DNA of 64,000 nt from Shinisaurus crocodilurus (taxonomy: Eukaryota > Chordata > Lepidosauria > Squamata > Shinisauridae): assembly GCA_021292165.1 (NCBI GenBank), contig CM037876.1, positions 203,071,200 through 203,135,199 of the forward strand, read 5' to 3'. Of the stretch, positions 63,701-64,000 are shown in pieces. Made by a program: the position numbers and the translations under genes. Under the pieces are notes generated by a model, which did not search any database, had not been told where the DNA came from, and saw only the letters and a list, made by a program, of their open reading frames with translations. The first letter of the stretch is position 1, and each line of letters begins with the position of its first letter.

Positions 63701-64000
63701 GTATTGTCTACTGTGATTGGCAGGGGCTCCCCAAAGTCTCTGGTAGGGGTCCTTCCCAGTCCTGCAACCTGAGATCCTTGAGAGATGCCAGCAATTGAAC
63801 CTGGAGCCTTTTGTACGCAAAGCACATGCTTTACCAAGTTGCTGTGGATTATCCCACCCCAGGGGAAATTGTTAAAAATATTGCGTAGGTGCCACGTGTC
63901 ATCAGGTTCTGCCTTTAGATATGTTGGCATACAGCCTACTGCTTTCAGTGAGACACTCTCATTTGTGTTATAGGAGAAAATGCTGTCTCAACACATGCAA
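2504..64000 (+). CDS. MUC5B: Gel-forming secreted mucin, MUC5B/MUC5AC type (43 exons visible, both ends incomplete)
   Basis: Joined from 43 exons listed separately (2504-2575 to 62855-62955 region), about 12.9 kb of coding sequence and 4,300 residues. Domain order is linker, VWD1-C8-TIL, VWD2-C8-TIL, TIL/VWC, VWD3-C8-TIL, VWC-like, central PTS with ten CysD domains, VWC-like, VWD4-C8-TIL, VWC repeats. This is the architecture of MUC5AC and MUC5B: MUC6 lacks CysD and MUC2 has only two. Family knowledge: D1-D2-D3 drive multimerisation, PTS is O-glycosylated, and the C-terminal knot dimerises. CGLCG motifs are present in VWD1, VWD2 and VWD3. From memory, wording such as [25 protein letters not shown] and AFANTWK is closer to MUC5B, while the linker before VWD1 is longer and MUC5AC-like, so orthology is tentative. 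Signal-peptide exon and cystine knot are not in view. Every splice junction keeps phase except at 62611-62732. Confidence 0.93.
2939..3044. repeat. Two (CA)n microsatellites
   Basis: A (CA)n run at about 2939-2966 and another at about 3017-3043 in the intron between visible exons 1 and 2. A TGGA/TAGG tetranucleotide run follows at about 3498-3531. Confidence 0.95.
3575..3836 (+). CDS. MUC5B: Mucin visible exon 2: start of VWD1
   Basis: 262 nt, phase-compatible with both neighbours. Encodes [13 protein letters not shown] then [20 protein letters not shown], the classic opening of the first von Willebrand D domain in gel-forming mucins, followed by [11 protein letters not shown]. Acceptor is cacag, donor is CC/gtaag. 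Confidence 0.95.
4026..4140 (+). CDS. MUC5B: Mucin visible exon 3: VWD1 core
   Basis: 115 nt between tttccag and gtaag. Encodes [17 protein letters not shown] and [13 protein letters not shown], matching the central beta-rich part of VWD1. Exits in phase 0. Confidence 0.93.
4535..4735 (+). mobile_element. Interspersed reptile repeat (SINE-like), copy 1
   Basis: Opens with aacataagaagaacgctgct and continues with gatcagaccaagggtccatc, cagtggccaaccagatgccc and acaagcaggacatgagggca. A second diverged copy occurs at 21385-21535. I recognise it as a common squamate interspersed family but cannot name it. An AT-rich run follows at 4728-4762. Confidence 0.65.
5195..5512. mobile_element. Probable fold-back repeat
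   Basis: Contains several mirrored segments, e.g. caaactgtggttaa / ttaactatggtttg and aaaccatagttaa, and a block of mirrored catgctaa/ttagcacgatg motifs near 5448-5515. Looks like a MITE-type palindrome; family unknown. Confidence 0.4.
5770..5860 (+). CDS. MUC5B: Mucin visible exon 4: VWD1 CGLCG segment
   Basis: 91 nt between ttttag and gtaag. Encodes [20 protein letters not shown], carrying the CxxC (CGLCG) motif implicated in disulfide-linked assembly in the VWF/mucin family. Confidence 0.95.
6180..6690. mobile_element. Fold-back element with long imperfect inverted arms
   Basis: Left arm about 6257-6363 and right arm about 6534-6646 are inverted copies. For example, gggccaaactacatgttcta pairs with a tagtagaacgtgtagtttgg stretch, and caatgttatt with aataacattg. 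The spacer is about 170 nt. A poly-T run lies at 6851-6868. Lies wholly in the intron before visible exon 5. Confidence 0.6.
6733..6842 (+). CDS. MUC5B: Mucin visible exon 5: end of VWD1, start of C8-1
   Basis: 110 nt between ctgcag and gtaag. Encodes [19 protein letters not shown] followed by [11 protein letters not shown]. This is the QFGNxQKxDGPTEQC segment that links VWD1 to the first C8 domain in MUC5-type mucins. Confidence 0.94.
7056..7272 (+). CDS. MUC5B: Mucin visible exon 6: C8-1 domain
   Basis: 217 nt between ttccag and gtaag. Encodes the eight-cysteine domain of the D1 assembly, including [24 protein letters not shown] and EWRTQDLC. Cysteine spacing fits the C8 family. Exits in phase 1. 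Confidence 0.95.
7310..7712 (-). mobile_element. CR1 LINE, 5'-truncated, degraded
   Basis: Minus-strand CR1 3' part. The tcattgcaggaa end and the reverse-strand coding remnant ([23 protein letters not shown]) match the CR1 reverse-transcriptase C-terminus also seen at 20175-21037. Confidence 0.8.
7860..7985 (+). CDS. MUC5B: Mucin visible exon 7: TIL1, first half
   Basis: 126 nt between tttcag and gtaag. Encodes [15 protein letters not shown] and [14 protein letters not shown], a trypsin-inhibitor-like cysteine-rich module. NMQH.ECGSPC is the MUC5B rather than MUC5AC wording as I recall it. Confidence 0.95.
8040..8400. mobile_element. LINE 3'-end fragment with (AAT)n
   Basis: gatttgtataccacccaact ... 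gggtggtttacaatcataaa pattern typical of degraded reptile LINE 3' regions, interrupted by an (AAT)n run at about 8129-8158. Similar tails occur at 9160-9235, 10550-10640, 16125-16600 and 45775-45900. Confidence 0.5.
8493..8610 (+). CDS. MUC5B: Mucin visible exon 8: TIL1 second half and E module
   Basis: 118 nt between ttttag and gtaag. Encodes [17 protein letters not shown] then [15 protein letters not shown]. The end of the TIL is followed by the short E/VWC-like module that leads to VWD2. Exits in phase 2 within a Cys codon. Confidence 0.94.
8611..10721. other. Long intron between visible exons 8 and 9
   Basis: Holds a LINE tail at 9160-9235, a (CA)n run at 9302-9327, an AT-rich dispersed repeat at about 9440-10300 (related in inverted orientation to 44780-45310) and another LINE tail at 10550-10640. 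The stretch 8740-9060 shows nothing I recognise. Confidence 0.5.
10722..10860 (+). CDS. MUC5B: Mucin visible exon 9: start of VWD2
   Basis: 139 nt between cttcag and gtaatc. Encodes [19 protein letters not shown] then [20 protein letters not shown], the conserved start of the second VWD domain. Confidence 0.95.
11502..11612 (+). CDS. MUC5B: Mucin visible exon 10: VWD2
   Basis: 111 nt, phase 0 to 0. Encodes [20 protein letters not shown] and [13 protein letters not shown], near-identical in layout to VWD2 of human MUC5AC/5B ([11 protein letters not shown]). Confidence 0.95.
12001..12345. mobile_element. Probable hAT-like non-autonomous element
   Basis: Starts caggggtagggaac and appears to end ggttacccatccctg, an imperfect inverted match. 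The same terminal motif bounds the well-supported element at 63087-63531. No clear 8-bp duplication here. Confidence 0.45.
12931..13000 (+). CDS. MUC5B: Mucin visible exon 11: VWD2
   Basis: 70 nt between ctgtcag and gtaag. Encodes [20 protein letters not shown] followed by VSA. The ..TQLP(V/L)SA segment sits in the same place in mammalian MUC5 proteins. Exits in phase 1. Confidence 0.92.
13060..13320 (-). mobile_element. Sauria-type SINE, full length, minus strand
   Basis: Reverse of a tRNA-related head (box-like cgccacactggct end with gcggggactagaacccagat) followed by the conserved body ttatcctcacaacaaccctg and a (TTTA)n tail. This family is, to my knowledge, restricted to lepidosaurs and supports a squamate source. 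Confidence 0.85.
13463..13600 (+). CDS. MUC5B: Mucin visible exon 12: VWD2
   Basis: 138 nt between ccacag and gtaag. Encodes [20 protein letters not shown] then [20 protein letters not shown]. Continues VWD2 up to the cysteine of the CGLCG motif. Confidence 0.95.
13706..13870 (+). CDS. MUC5B: Mucin visible exon 13: end of VWD2 and start of C8-2
   Basis: 165 nt, separated from the previous exon by a 105-nt intron. Encodes the [14 protein letters not shown] motif, [20 protein letters not shown] and the start of the second C8 domain ([10 protein letters not shown]). Confidence 0.95.
14095..14330 (-). mobile_element. Degraded SINE related to the Sauria type
   Basis: ttttatgctcacagtaatcc, gactggcccaagatcaccta (duplicated within the copy) and gcttcatggctgagtgagga follow the same order as the 13060-13320 copy but with many changes. 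Confidence 0.55.
14408..14525. mobile_element. Fragment of the caggggtgggcaac hAT-like family
   Basis: Opens caggggtgggcaacacacgg and continues with the tggcagcaaa-type interior seen in the 63087-63531 element. The right end was not found. Confidence 0.45.
14717..14811 (+). CDS. MUC5B: Mucin visible exon 14: C8-2
   Basis: 95 nt between ccacag and gtactt. Encodes [20 protein letters not shown] and [11 protein letters not shown]. The donor is weaker than most here, but the junction restores the expected NCMFDTC reading. Confidence 0.92.
14812..15653. other. Intron between visible exons 14 and 15, nothing identified
   Basis: No recognisable repeat, hairpin or coding signal beyond the splice sites. 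Confidence 0.5.
15654..15780 (+). CDS. MUC5B: Mucin visible exon 15: end of C8-2
   Basis: 127 nt between tcctag and gtaag. Encodes [29 protein letters not shown] and EWRATIC, strongly conserved with mammalian MUC5 C8-2. Confidence 0.96.
15781..17044. other. Intron between visible exons 15 and 16
   Basis: Contains (TTTA/TTCA)n at 16138-16168, poly-A at 16338-16353 and a LINE-like 3' region (ctataccacttctgat; aaaaccaatcaataaaacaa) at about 16125-16850. Confidence 0.5.
17045..17297 (+). CDS. MUC5B: Mucin visible exon 16: TIL2 and E module
   Basis: 253 nt between ctcaag and gtaag. Encodes [36 protein letters not shown] and [17 protein letters not shown], the second TIL plus a VWC-like module with a PGE turn. 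Exits in phase 2 within a Cys codon. Confidence 0.95.
18172..18196. repeat. (AC)n microsatellite
   Basis: About 12 AC units within the intron after visible exon 16. Confidence 0.95.
18388..18440 (+). CDS. MUC5B: Mucin visible exon 17: short E-module exon
   Basis: 53 nt between cttacag and gtagaa. Encodes [18 protein letters not shown], the end of the VWC-like module after TIL2 (compare CTCTHGKLSCIG in MUC5AC). Confidence 0.9.
18937..19002. repeat. Perfect 29-bp inverted repeat with 8-nt loop
   Basis: Left arm 18937-18965 (tcacatactatttcttgctt...) is the exact reverse complement of 18974-19002; the loop is cttcctta. Intronic, in the sense orientation of the mucin transcript. Confidence 0.95.
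20175..21037 (+). mobile_element. CR1 LINE, 5'-truncated, largely intact 3' ORF
   Basis: Encodes the C-terminal part of a CR1-type reverse transcriptase: [69 protein letters not shown] and [20 protein letters not shown], ending at a stop near 20949. The 3' UTR ends in the diagnostic CR1 octamer tail (attctatg repeats) at 21009-21037. Still open over about 770 nt, so relatively young. Confidence 0.92.
21269..21369 (+). CDS. MUC5B: Mucin visible exon 18: TIL' of the D' region
   Basis: 101 nt between ctatcag and gtaagt. Encodes [17 protein letters not shown] and [12 protein letters not shown], matching the D' TIL module that precedes VWD3 in MUC5 mucins. Confidence 0.95.
21385..21535 (+). mobile_element. 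Interspersed reptile repeat (SINE-like), copy 2
   Basis: gttggatcagacaaaaggcc, tatctagtccagcattcagt and caagcaggacatgagtgcaa match the element at 4535-4735. It begins only about 15 nt after the donor of visible exon 18. Confidence 0.6.
22164..22315 (+). CDS. MUC5B: Mucin visible exon 19: TIL'/E' of the D' region
   Basis: 152 nt between ttacag and gtatgt. Encodes [20 protein letters not shown] and [18 protein letters not shown], with CPC.HNEATY.PGETI conserved in MUC5B. Exits in phase 2. Confidence 0.95.
22426..22564 (+). CDS. MUC5B: Mucin visible exon 20: start of VWD3
   Basis: 139 nt after a 110-nt intron. Encodes [17 protein letters not shown] then [20 protein letters not shown], the canonical start of VWD3. 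Confidence 0.96.
22668..22781 (+). CDS. MUC5B: Mucin visible exon 21: VWD3
   Basis: 114 nt after a 103-nt intron, phase 0 to 0. Encodes [18 protein letters not shown] and [26 protein letters not shown] is highly conserved among MUC5 mucins. Confidence 0.96.
22782..23853. other. Intron between visible exons 21 and 22
   Basis: Contains a GC-richer block at 23110-23480 with a (GCA)n run at about 23258-23272; no family recognised. Confidence 0.45.
23854..24036 (+). CDS. MUC5B: Mucin visible exon 22: VWD3
   Basis: 183 nt between tttcag and gtgagc. Encodes [34 protein letters not shown] and [13 protein letters not shown], the central part of VWD3. Confidence 0.96.
24569..24808 (+). CDS. MUC5B: Mucin visible exon 23: end of VWD3 and start of C8-3
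   Basis: 240 nt between atgcag and gtaagg. Encodes [18 protein letters not shown], then [17 protein letters not shown] and the first part of C8-3 ([19 protein letters not shown]). Carries the third CGLCG motif. Confidence 0.96.
24809..26912. other. Intron between visible exons 23 and 24
   Basis: Holds a MITE-like block at 25440-25545 (caatcctatgcatgactact ... tatatgattgtaccctta), a 24-nt direct duplication at about 25600-25650 (gacagaagcctccaaactc), G-rich runs at 25197 and 25752, and the inverted-ended element at 26642-26834. Confidence 0.5.
26642..26834. mobile_element. MITE with about 27-bp inverted termini
   Basis: Left cagtggaggctggtggct is mirrored by agcccccagcctccactg at the right end. 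Flanks ttccttgc and tcctttgc are a plausible 8-bp hAT-type target duplication with one difference. It lies 78 nt upstream of the acceptor of visible exon 24. Confidence 0.6.
26913..27069 (+). CDS. MUC5B: Mucin visible exon 24: C8-3
   Basis: 157 nt between caacag and gtgagt. Encodes [35 protein letters not shown] and SWRTPSIC, the conserved end of the third C8 domain. Confidence 0.96.
27590..27790. mobile_element. Tandemly rearranged MITE (aatcctatacatg family)
   Basis: aatcctatacatgtccactc repeats three times with gtaatcc spacers, then atttcaatgggacttactcc and gtataggat in inverse orientation. Same family appears at 25440-25545, 30770-30900, 47438-47525 and 50509-50622. Confidence 0.55.
27984..28112 (+). 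CDS. MUC5B: Mucin visible exon 25: TIL3
   Basis: 129 nt preceded by a (CTT)n-rich polypyrimidine tract. Encodes [20 protein letters not shown] and [19 protein letters not shown], matching the TIL3 segment [17 protein letters not shown] of MUC5AC and MUC5B. Confidence 0.96.
28113..29709. other. Intron between visible exons 25 and 26
   Basis: 28113-29030 shows nothing recognisable apart from a short (ACAG)n run at 28753-28764. 29037-29480 is a GC-rich block starting gggtgcaatcctatgg and ending near cacataggatgg, like the blocks at 48790-49180 and 53735-54110. 29568-29629 is a 22-bp triplication. Confidence 0.5.
29568..29629. repeat. 22-bp unit repeated three times
   Basis: Unit agtctacaagaaatcagttg starts at 29568, 29590 and 29612 with one or two base differences; third copy incomplete. 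Confidence 0.9.
29710..29860 (+). CDS. MUC5B: Mucin visible exon 26: end of TIL3 and VWC-like module
   Basis: 151 nt between cctcag and gtaatg. Encodes [19 protein letters not shown] and [20 protein letters not shown]. The intact CGC(F/Y)D.(K/D)GN.Y segment is as in MUC5B; in human MUC5AC this stretch reads differently as I recall. Confidence 0.94.
30911..31039. mobile_element. hAT-like MITE with target-site duplication
   Basis: Termini aggccttccccaacctgatg and its inverse acaaggttggagaaggctg. Flanks ctataaga (30903-30910) and ctataagg (31040-31047) form an 8-bp duplication with one change. Interior ctacaactcccagcagcccc is the usual body of this squamate family. Confidence 0.8.
31536..31670. 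mobile_element. hAT-like MITE, second copy
   Basis: gccttccccaacctggtgcc, ccatcagccccagccagcat and a degraded right end (aacaggctgaggaagatg) follow the order of the 30911-31039 element. Confidence 0.7.
31994..32127. mobile_element. Harbinger-like MITE with TAA duplications
   Basis: Starts gggttggatcc and ends ggatccaacct, with the arms continuing inward (tagtcatacttagagta / tactctaagtatgacta). Flanked by TAA on both sides, the 3-bp duplication typical of PIF/Harbinger elements. Confidence 0.75.
32247..32276. repeat. (GT)n microsatellite
   Basis: GT run passing into gcgcgcgtgcgtg; intronic. Confidence 0.95.
32412..32493. mobile_element. 82-bp hAT-like MITE with perfect 27-bp termini
   Basis: Left terminus 32412-32438 (cagtgttctccaaccttggg...) is the exact inverse of 32467-32493. 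Flanks gtgtagag and gtatagag are an 8-bp duplication with one difference. Confidence 0.85.
32765..32811 (+). CDS. MUC5B: Mucin visible exon 27: short VWC-like exon
   Basis: 47 nt after a long T/C tract ending tccag; donor gtaggt. Encodes [15 protein letters not shown]. Phase links exons 26 and 28 without interruption. Confidence 0.85.
32907..33128 (+). CDS. MUC5B: Mucin visible exon 28: VWC-like module and start of PTS
   Basis: 222 nt after a 95-nt intron. Encodes [37 protein letters not shown], then a Thr/Pro/Ser run ([20 protein letters not shown]). The DxIYNTTDG.G.C..AIC motif is the segment preceding the mucin domain in MUC5B. Confidence 0.95.
33129..34299. other. First half of the intron before the giant exon
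   Basis: No recognisable element or coding signal; a short G run at 33600. Confidence 0.45.
34301..34397. repeat. 48-bp near-perfect palindrome built from a SINE head
   Basis: 34301-34348 and 34350-34397 are inverted copies around a single base (34349), with two mismatches. The right arm is the 5' head of the SINE at 34350-34600; the left arm is its inverted duplicate. Confidence 0.93.
34350..34600 (+). mobile_element. Sauria-type SINE, plus strand
   Basis: Head gctagtgtggcgtagtggtg and gggttctagtccccgctcga (tRNA-like B-box region), body gggccagtcactgactctca and ttgtgaggataaaatggaga, tail ggtataaatataa followed by (ATAA)n. Confidence 0.9.
35078..35167. mobile_element. Harbinger-like MITE just upstream of the giant exon
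   Basis: Ends gggtgcaatcc and ggattgcaccc, flanked on both sides by TAA (35075-35077 and 35168-35170). Lies 118 bp before the acceptor of the 7-kb exon. Confidence 0.8.
35286..42353 (+). CDS. MUC5B: Mucin visible exon 29: giant central exon (PTS and ten CysD domains)
   Basis: 7,068 nt without an intron or stop, acceptor ctacag, donor gtatgt. A single huge exon encoding the mucin domain is typical of MUC5B and MUC5AC. Order: CysD1 (35306-35605), PTS, CysD2 (35843-36139), long Thr-rich minisatellite (36140-37816), CysD3 (37817-38122), PTS, then seven near-identical PTS+CysD units (38384-42229), and finally a [13 protein letters not shown] segment that starts the next VWC-like module. PTS here is strongly Thr-dominated with little Ser. 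Each CysD carries the WxxW motif known in this family as a C-mannosylation site and ten or so cysteines. Human MUC5B has seven CysD and MUC5AC nine, by my recollection; this gene has ten. Confidence 0.97.
35306..35605 (+). other. CysD domain 1
   Basis: Begins [14 protein letters not shown], with the WxxW motif, then [38 protein letters not shown] and [11 protein letters not shown]. Related to CysD1 of MUC5B (VCVREVCRWSSW). Confidence 0.92.
35843..36139 (+). other. CysD domain 2
   Basis: [16 protein letters not shown] with [41 protein letters not shown] and [13 protein letters not shown] complete, divergent CysD. Confidence 0.92.
36300..37560 (+). repeat. Thr/Pro-rich coding minisatellite of the mucin (PTS) domain
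   Basis: Tandem coding repeat built on a 57-nt unit ([19 protein letters not shown]) alternating with a longer unit containing SPSTTEL or APSTTEF. The start of the CTCTCC/GCTCC marker recurs at about 36451, 36592, 36733, 36931, 37072 and 37270, giving steps of 141, 141, 198, 141 and 198 nt. These are 47-residue and 66-residue higher-order units, since 198 is 141 plus 57. O-glycosylation substrate region. Confidence 0.9.
37817..38122 (+). other. CysD domain 3
   Basis: [18 protein letters not shown] with [38 protein letters not shown] and [12 protein letters not shown]. Resembles the MUC5AC CysD wording SFPNTPLADLGQ..C...[16 protein letters not shown]. Confidence 0.92.
38576..38884 (+). other. 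CysD domain 4 (array unit 1, A type)
   Basis: [52 protein letters not shown] and [17 protein letters not shown]. Starts and ends with Cys; 103 residues. Confidence 0.95.
39122..39430 (+). other. CysD domain 5 (array unit 2, A type)
   Basis: Same protein sequence as unit 1 as far as I can see; preceding PTS lacks the extra Thr-Thr pair. Confidence 0.95.
39668..39976 (+). other. CysD domain 6 (array unit 3, B type)
   Basis: B-type markers [15 protein letters not shown] and [11 protein letters not shown]. The preceding PTS has the unique THTTPIV variant. Confidence 0.95.
40220..40528 (+). other. CysD domain 7 (array unit 4, A type)
   Basis: A-type with one private change, QAVDCD in place of QVVDCD; codon-level change in the GTCGTT segment. 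Confidence 0.95.
40766..41074 (+). other. CysD domain 8 (array unit 5, B type)
   Basis: B-type markers as in unit 3; preceding PTS reads STTRTTTP. Followed by IPSTTTT instead of IPTTTTT. Confidence 0.95.
41318..41626 (+). other. CysD domain 9 (array unit 6, A/B chimera)
   Basis: A-type in its first half ([15 protein letters not shown]) and mostly B-type in its second (NKNQTGKRN, followed by IPSTTTT). However, it keeps the A-type Glu in ENKNQ. Confidence 0.95.
41870..42178 (+). other. CysD domain 10 (array unit 7, A type)
   Basis: A-type markers throughout. After it the PTS diverges ([16 protein letters not shown]) and leads into the VWC-like [13 protein letters not shown]. Confidence 0.95.
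42435..42567. mobile_element. Harbinger-like MITE just downstream of the giant exon
   Basis: Imperfect termini ggtgcaagcctat and ataggactgcacc, interior ccagccagtatggctgctga and gatcctgggagt. Same family as 35078-35167. Confidence 0.55.
42815..43029 (+). CDS. MUC5B: Mucin visible exon 30: VWC-like module and short PTS
   Basis: 215 nt, acceptor ggtag, donor gtagaa. Encodes [19 protein letters not shown] and [12 protein letters not shown], then a short Thr/Pro stretch and [10 protein letters not shown], which is the PPRK boundary before GETW in MUC5B. Confidence 0.94.
45330..45720 (+). mobile_element. LINE ORF2 C-terminal remnant
   Basis: One frame reads [19 protein letters not shown] and stops soon after, the cysteine-histidine end of many LINE ORF2 proteins (C-x-C...TVEHVLLEC). 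Followed by a presumptive 3' region. The clade was not determined. Confidence 0.6.
46330..46488 (-). mobile_element. Sauria-type SINE, minus strand, head missing
   Basis: tatatttataccccgccttt, aaggcggcttacataatcct and ttatcctcacaacaaccctg as in the 13060-13320 copy. It stops at the gactggcccaaag body, so the tRNA-like head is absent. A short piece of another family (gaagctgccttatactgagt) precedes it at 46255. Confidence 0.85.
46795..46966 (+). CDS. MUC5B: Mucin visible exon 31: cysteine-rich segment before VWD4
   Basis: 172 nt between ttgcag and gtaagt. Encodes [38 protein letters not shown] and [10 protein letters not shown]. Conserved with the PPRK-GETW...DGCCHHYQC segment of MUC5B. Confidence 0.95.
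47148..47398 (+). CDS. MUC5B: Mucin visible exon 32: VWD4 first half with GDPH
   Basis: 251 nt between tatcag and gtaaaa. Encodes [39 protein letters not shown] and [17 protein letters not shown]. The GDPH tetrapeptide (47165-47176) is the known autocatalytic Asp-Pro cleavage motif of MUC2 and MUC5AC. Confidence 0.97.
47571..47850 (-). mobile_element. CR1 LINE 3' end, minus strand
   Basis: agagttggaaggggcctata and gccatcgagtccaacccc, the CR1 3' end. Reverse-strand coding remnants [18 protein letters not shown] and [18 protein letters not shown] match the 20175-21037 element. Confidence 0.88.
48624..48790 (-). mobile_element. 5S rRNA-CR1 chimeric retroposon, copy 1
   Basis: Read on the minus strand: a 5S rRNA-like head containing gaaagctaagcagggtcagg and ttacttggatgggagacc (the 5S internal promoter A- and C-box regions), joined to a CR1 3' end (ggttggactcgatagccttg). 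Missing the first bases of 5S. Confidence 0.85.
48790..49180. other. GC-rich block, family unknown
   Basis: Purine/pyrimidine-biased GC-rich block resembling those at 29037-29480 and 53735-54110 in composition and in motifs such as ccataggat near the end. Multiple short ORFs here are compositional. Confidence 0.4.
49280..49463 (+). CDS. MUC5B: Mucin visible exon 33: VWD4 second half
   Basis: 184 nt between atgcag and gtaaga. Encodes [35 protein letters not shown] and NNTEGQC, matching MUC5 VWD4 (FSGLIFSVEVPFSKF.NNTEGQC). Confidence 0.96.
49464..49920. other. Intron between visible exons 33 and 34, nothing identified
   Basis: No repeat or coding signal recognised. Confidence 0.5.
49921..50119 (+). 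CDS. MUC5B: Mucin visible exon 34: end of VWD4, spacer, start of C8-4
   Basis: 199 nt between acctag and gtaag. Encodes [18 protein letters not shown], then a Pro/Thr spacer ([14 protein letters not shown]) and [15 protein letters not shown]4 has GTC.ND instead of the CGLCG motif, as expected for this domain. Confidence 0.95.
50211..50375 (-). mobile_element. 5S rRNA-CR1 chimeric retroposon, copy 2
   Basis: Same structure and endpoints as 48624-48790, differing at roughly ten positions and a few small gaps. Shares gaaagctaagcagggtcagg and the CR1 tail. Presence of a second copy with identical junction shows this is a family, not a one-off. Confidence 0.87.
51077..51586. mobile_element. DNA-transposon-like element containing a nested SINE
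   Basis: Left gggttgtatccagttatgtc and right gtacaattggatacaaccc are inverted, with tccctccactcatggaaagc mirrored by gctttctgtgagtggaggg further in. The SINE at 51229-51441 lies inside. Confidence 0.65.
51229..51441 (+). mobile_element. Sauria-type SINE, plus strand, nested
   Basis: gccagtgtggtgtggtggtt, gggaagctcactgggtgacc, ggttgttgtgaggataaaat and ttccttgcaggaggg; 3' tail poorly preserved. Confidence 0.85.
51871..52049 (+). CDS. MUC5B: Mucin visible exon 35: C8-4
   Basis: 179 nt between ttacag and gtaagt. Encodes [36 protein letters not shown] and [19 protein letters not shown], the C-terminal C8 of MUC5B and MUC5AC. Confidence 0.96.
52360..53165. mobile_element. GC-rich fold-back repeat block
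   Basis: Contains several inverted pairs: ggtggcttatgagcctaaaa with aataagccaccctgac, and gacatgacaacccaccgtgg with gcgggttgtcatgttgtg. The motif gacatgacaaccca recurs, and the same family reappears at 60285-60490. Interior looks like several older insertions. Confidence 0.55.
53458..53527 (+). CDS. MUC5B: Mucin visible exon 36: TIL4 start
   Basis: 70 nt between tatag and gtaagg. Encodes [20 protein letters not shown], matching TCPADKVYQPCGPSNPSYC in MUC5B. Exits in phase 2. Confidence 0.93.
53576..53745 (+). mobile_element. Degraded SINE
   Basis: aatgtggtgtattggatagt, gagttcaaatccctgctcta and ggccacctcacctccctca with gggtaaaatgg keep the order of a Sauria-type SINE but are much diverged. 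Confidence 0.5.
53735..54110. mobile_element. GC-rich MITE-like block
   Basis: Begins gggcacaatcctatgg and ends tgggatgtagccctaa; interior has an inverted pair around agagctcagagtcccagctc / gagctgggactcc. Family shared with 29037-29480. Confidence 0.45.
54696..54796 (+). CDS. MUC5B: Mucin visible exon 37: TIL4 end
   Basis: 101 nt between tgtag and gtaag. Encodes [20 protein letters not shown] and [19 protein letters not shown] is shared with MUC5B. Confidence 0.94.
54797..55596. other. Intron between visible exons 37 and 38, nothing identified
   Basis: No repeat family or coding signal recognised. Confidence 0.5.
55597..55628 (+). CDS. MUC5B: Mucin visible exon 38: 32-nt microexon
   Basis: Only 32 nt between tttcag and gtaagt. 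Encodes [11 protein letters not shown], matching CLGPHGEPVK of MUC5B, and joins in frame to [14 protein letters not shown]. Too short to be seen as an ORF; supported by splice sites, phase and homology. Confidence 0.88.
55920..57312 (+). mobile_element. L1 LINE ORF2 remnant
   Basis: A-rich plus-strand sequence whose best segment (about 56562-56760) reads [28 protein letters not shown] and [16 protein letters not shown]. This is the L1 ORF2 C-terminal pattern (WYLTPxxLAKI...CWxC...HMWWxC). Several stops and shifts; ends in a degraded A-rich tail near 57290-57312. Confidence 0.75.
57826..57893. repeat. 34-bp tandem duplication
   Basis: ggaatctgaagtgggaattg...cttccct occurs twice in direct succession with minimal difference. 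Confidence 0.85.
58098..58278 (+). CDS. MUC5B: Mucin visible exon 39: VWC module
   Basis: 181 nt between tcacag and gtaagt. Encodes [38 protein letters not shown] and [10 protein letters not shown], with the CxxCxC and CCPxxxC motifs of von Willebrand type C modules. Confidence 0.95.
58621..58725 (+). CDS. MUC5B: Mucin visible exon 40: cysteine-rich module
   Basis: 105 nt between ttatag and gtaaga. Encodes [20 protein letters not shown] and [12 protein letters not shown], matching the CNTSRCP...CPEG...GACCPVQNC stretch of MUC5B. Confidence 0.94.
59500..60130. mobile_element. LINE-derived 3' region
   Basis: aggcagggagttccacataa, accttaaacctgacctggta, gctgctgcattctgcactag and gcattgtagtaaaccagtct are motifs of a reptile LINE 3' region I have seen widely but cannot name. 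Includes a 55-bp tandem duplication at 59554-59663. Confidence 0.55.
59554..59663. repeat. 55-bp tandem duplication
   Basis: cttcccggaacaaggaggtc... repeats with a period of 55 bp and one obvious base difference (ggcacc vs ggcgcc). Confidence 0.9.
60157..61225. mobile_element. Composite repeat region with ggatcca inverted ends
   Basis: Left gggtcggatccaaaatctgc; right aaatctggatccaacc. Inside are the gacatgataaccca fold-back family (60285-60490), a (TA)n run at 60691-60727 and purine-rich sequence. Possibly one large Harbinger-like element with nested insertions. Confidence 0.4.
60691..60727. repeat. (AT)n microsatellite
   Basis: About 18 AT units in the intron before visible exon 41. Confidence 0.95.
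61340..61380 (+). CDS. MUC5B: Mucin visible exon 41: short VWC-start exon
   Basis: 41 nt between ctcacag and gtaagt. Encodes [14 protein letters not shown], corresponding to TVCSINGTLYQ of MUC5B. Ends in phase 0 directly before PGD in the next exon. Confidence 0.85.
61381..62610. other. Intron between visible exons 41 and 42
   Basis: (TTTA)n at 61595-61637 followed by a LINE-tail-like tatataccactttatatct; the remainder shows nothing recognised. Confidence 0.5.
62611..62732 (+). CDS. MUC5B: Mucin visible exon 42: VWC module with a frameshift
   Basis: 122 nt between cacttag and gtgagt. Phase 0 on both sides would require a multiple of three. The first 20 nt read PGDIIP in frame with exon 41. 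The rest is only family-like in another frame ([18 protein letters not shown], then [14 protein letters not shown]). Read straight, the frame hits TAA about 80 nt in. One base is therefore missing near 62625-62632. Either the assembly has an indel, the allele is broken, or an AG at 62629-62630 serves as acceptor, which would restore frame but lose PGDIIP. Confidence 0.8.
62857..62955 (+). CDS. MUC5B: Mucin visible exon 43: end of VWC module
   Basis: 99 nt, phase 0 to 0, between aaacag and gtagct. Encodes [20 protein letters not shown] then [13 protein letters not shown], matching GFEYQEQSGQCCGTCVQVAC of MUC5B. The following GETW and cystine-knot exons should lie beyond or at the edge of the window. 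Confidence 0.94.
63087..63531. mobile_element. hAT-like non-autonomous element with perfect 8-bp duplication
   Basis: Ends caggggcgggtaac and gttgcccacccctg are inverted. Flanked by gcataaat at 63079-63086 and 63532-63539, an exact 8-bp target duplication typical of hAT. A second MITE is nested inside. Confidence 0.85.
63133..63278. mobile_element. MITE nested in the hAT-like element
   Basis: Ends cagtgctttttttctgg and ccagaaaaaaagccctg are inverted with one mismatch; interior ccggaactcttggattacat and gctggaactcagttccggtg. Flanks ggccttctt and ggcccttctt suggest an 8-bp or so duplication of host-element sequence. Confidence 0.75.
63665..63860 (-). mobile_element. tRNA-derived SINE, minus strand
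   Basis: agatgccagcaattgaacct and gcaaagcacatgctttacca are the reverse of a tRNA-like head (gcat...tttgc...ggttcaat, B-box). Preceded by the tattgtctactgtgattggcaggggct body. Degraded. Confidence 0.65.
63974..64000 (+). CDS. MUC5B: Possible start of the next mucin exon (truncated by window edge)
   Basis: After tgttatag, 27 nt remain. Phase 0 gives EKMLSQHMQ, which does not match the expected GETWS...C..H.C segment. Another frame gives KCCLNTC, which is family-like. The exon could instead begin upstream at 63950 (tttcag), where one frame reads ETLSFVL. Undecidable from this sequence. Confidence 0.25.
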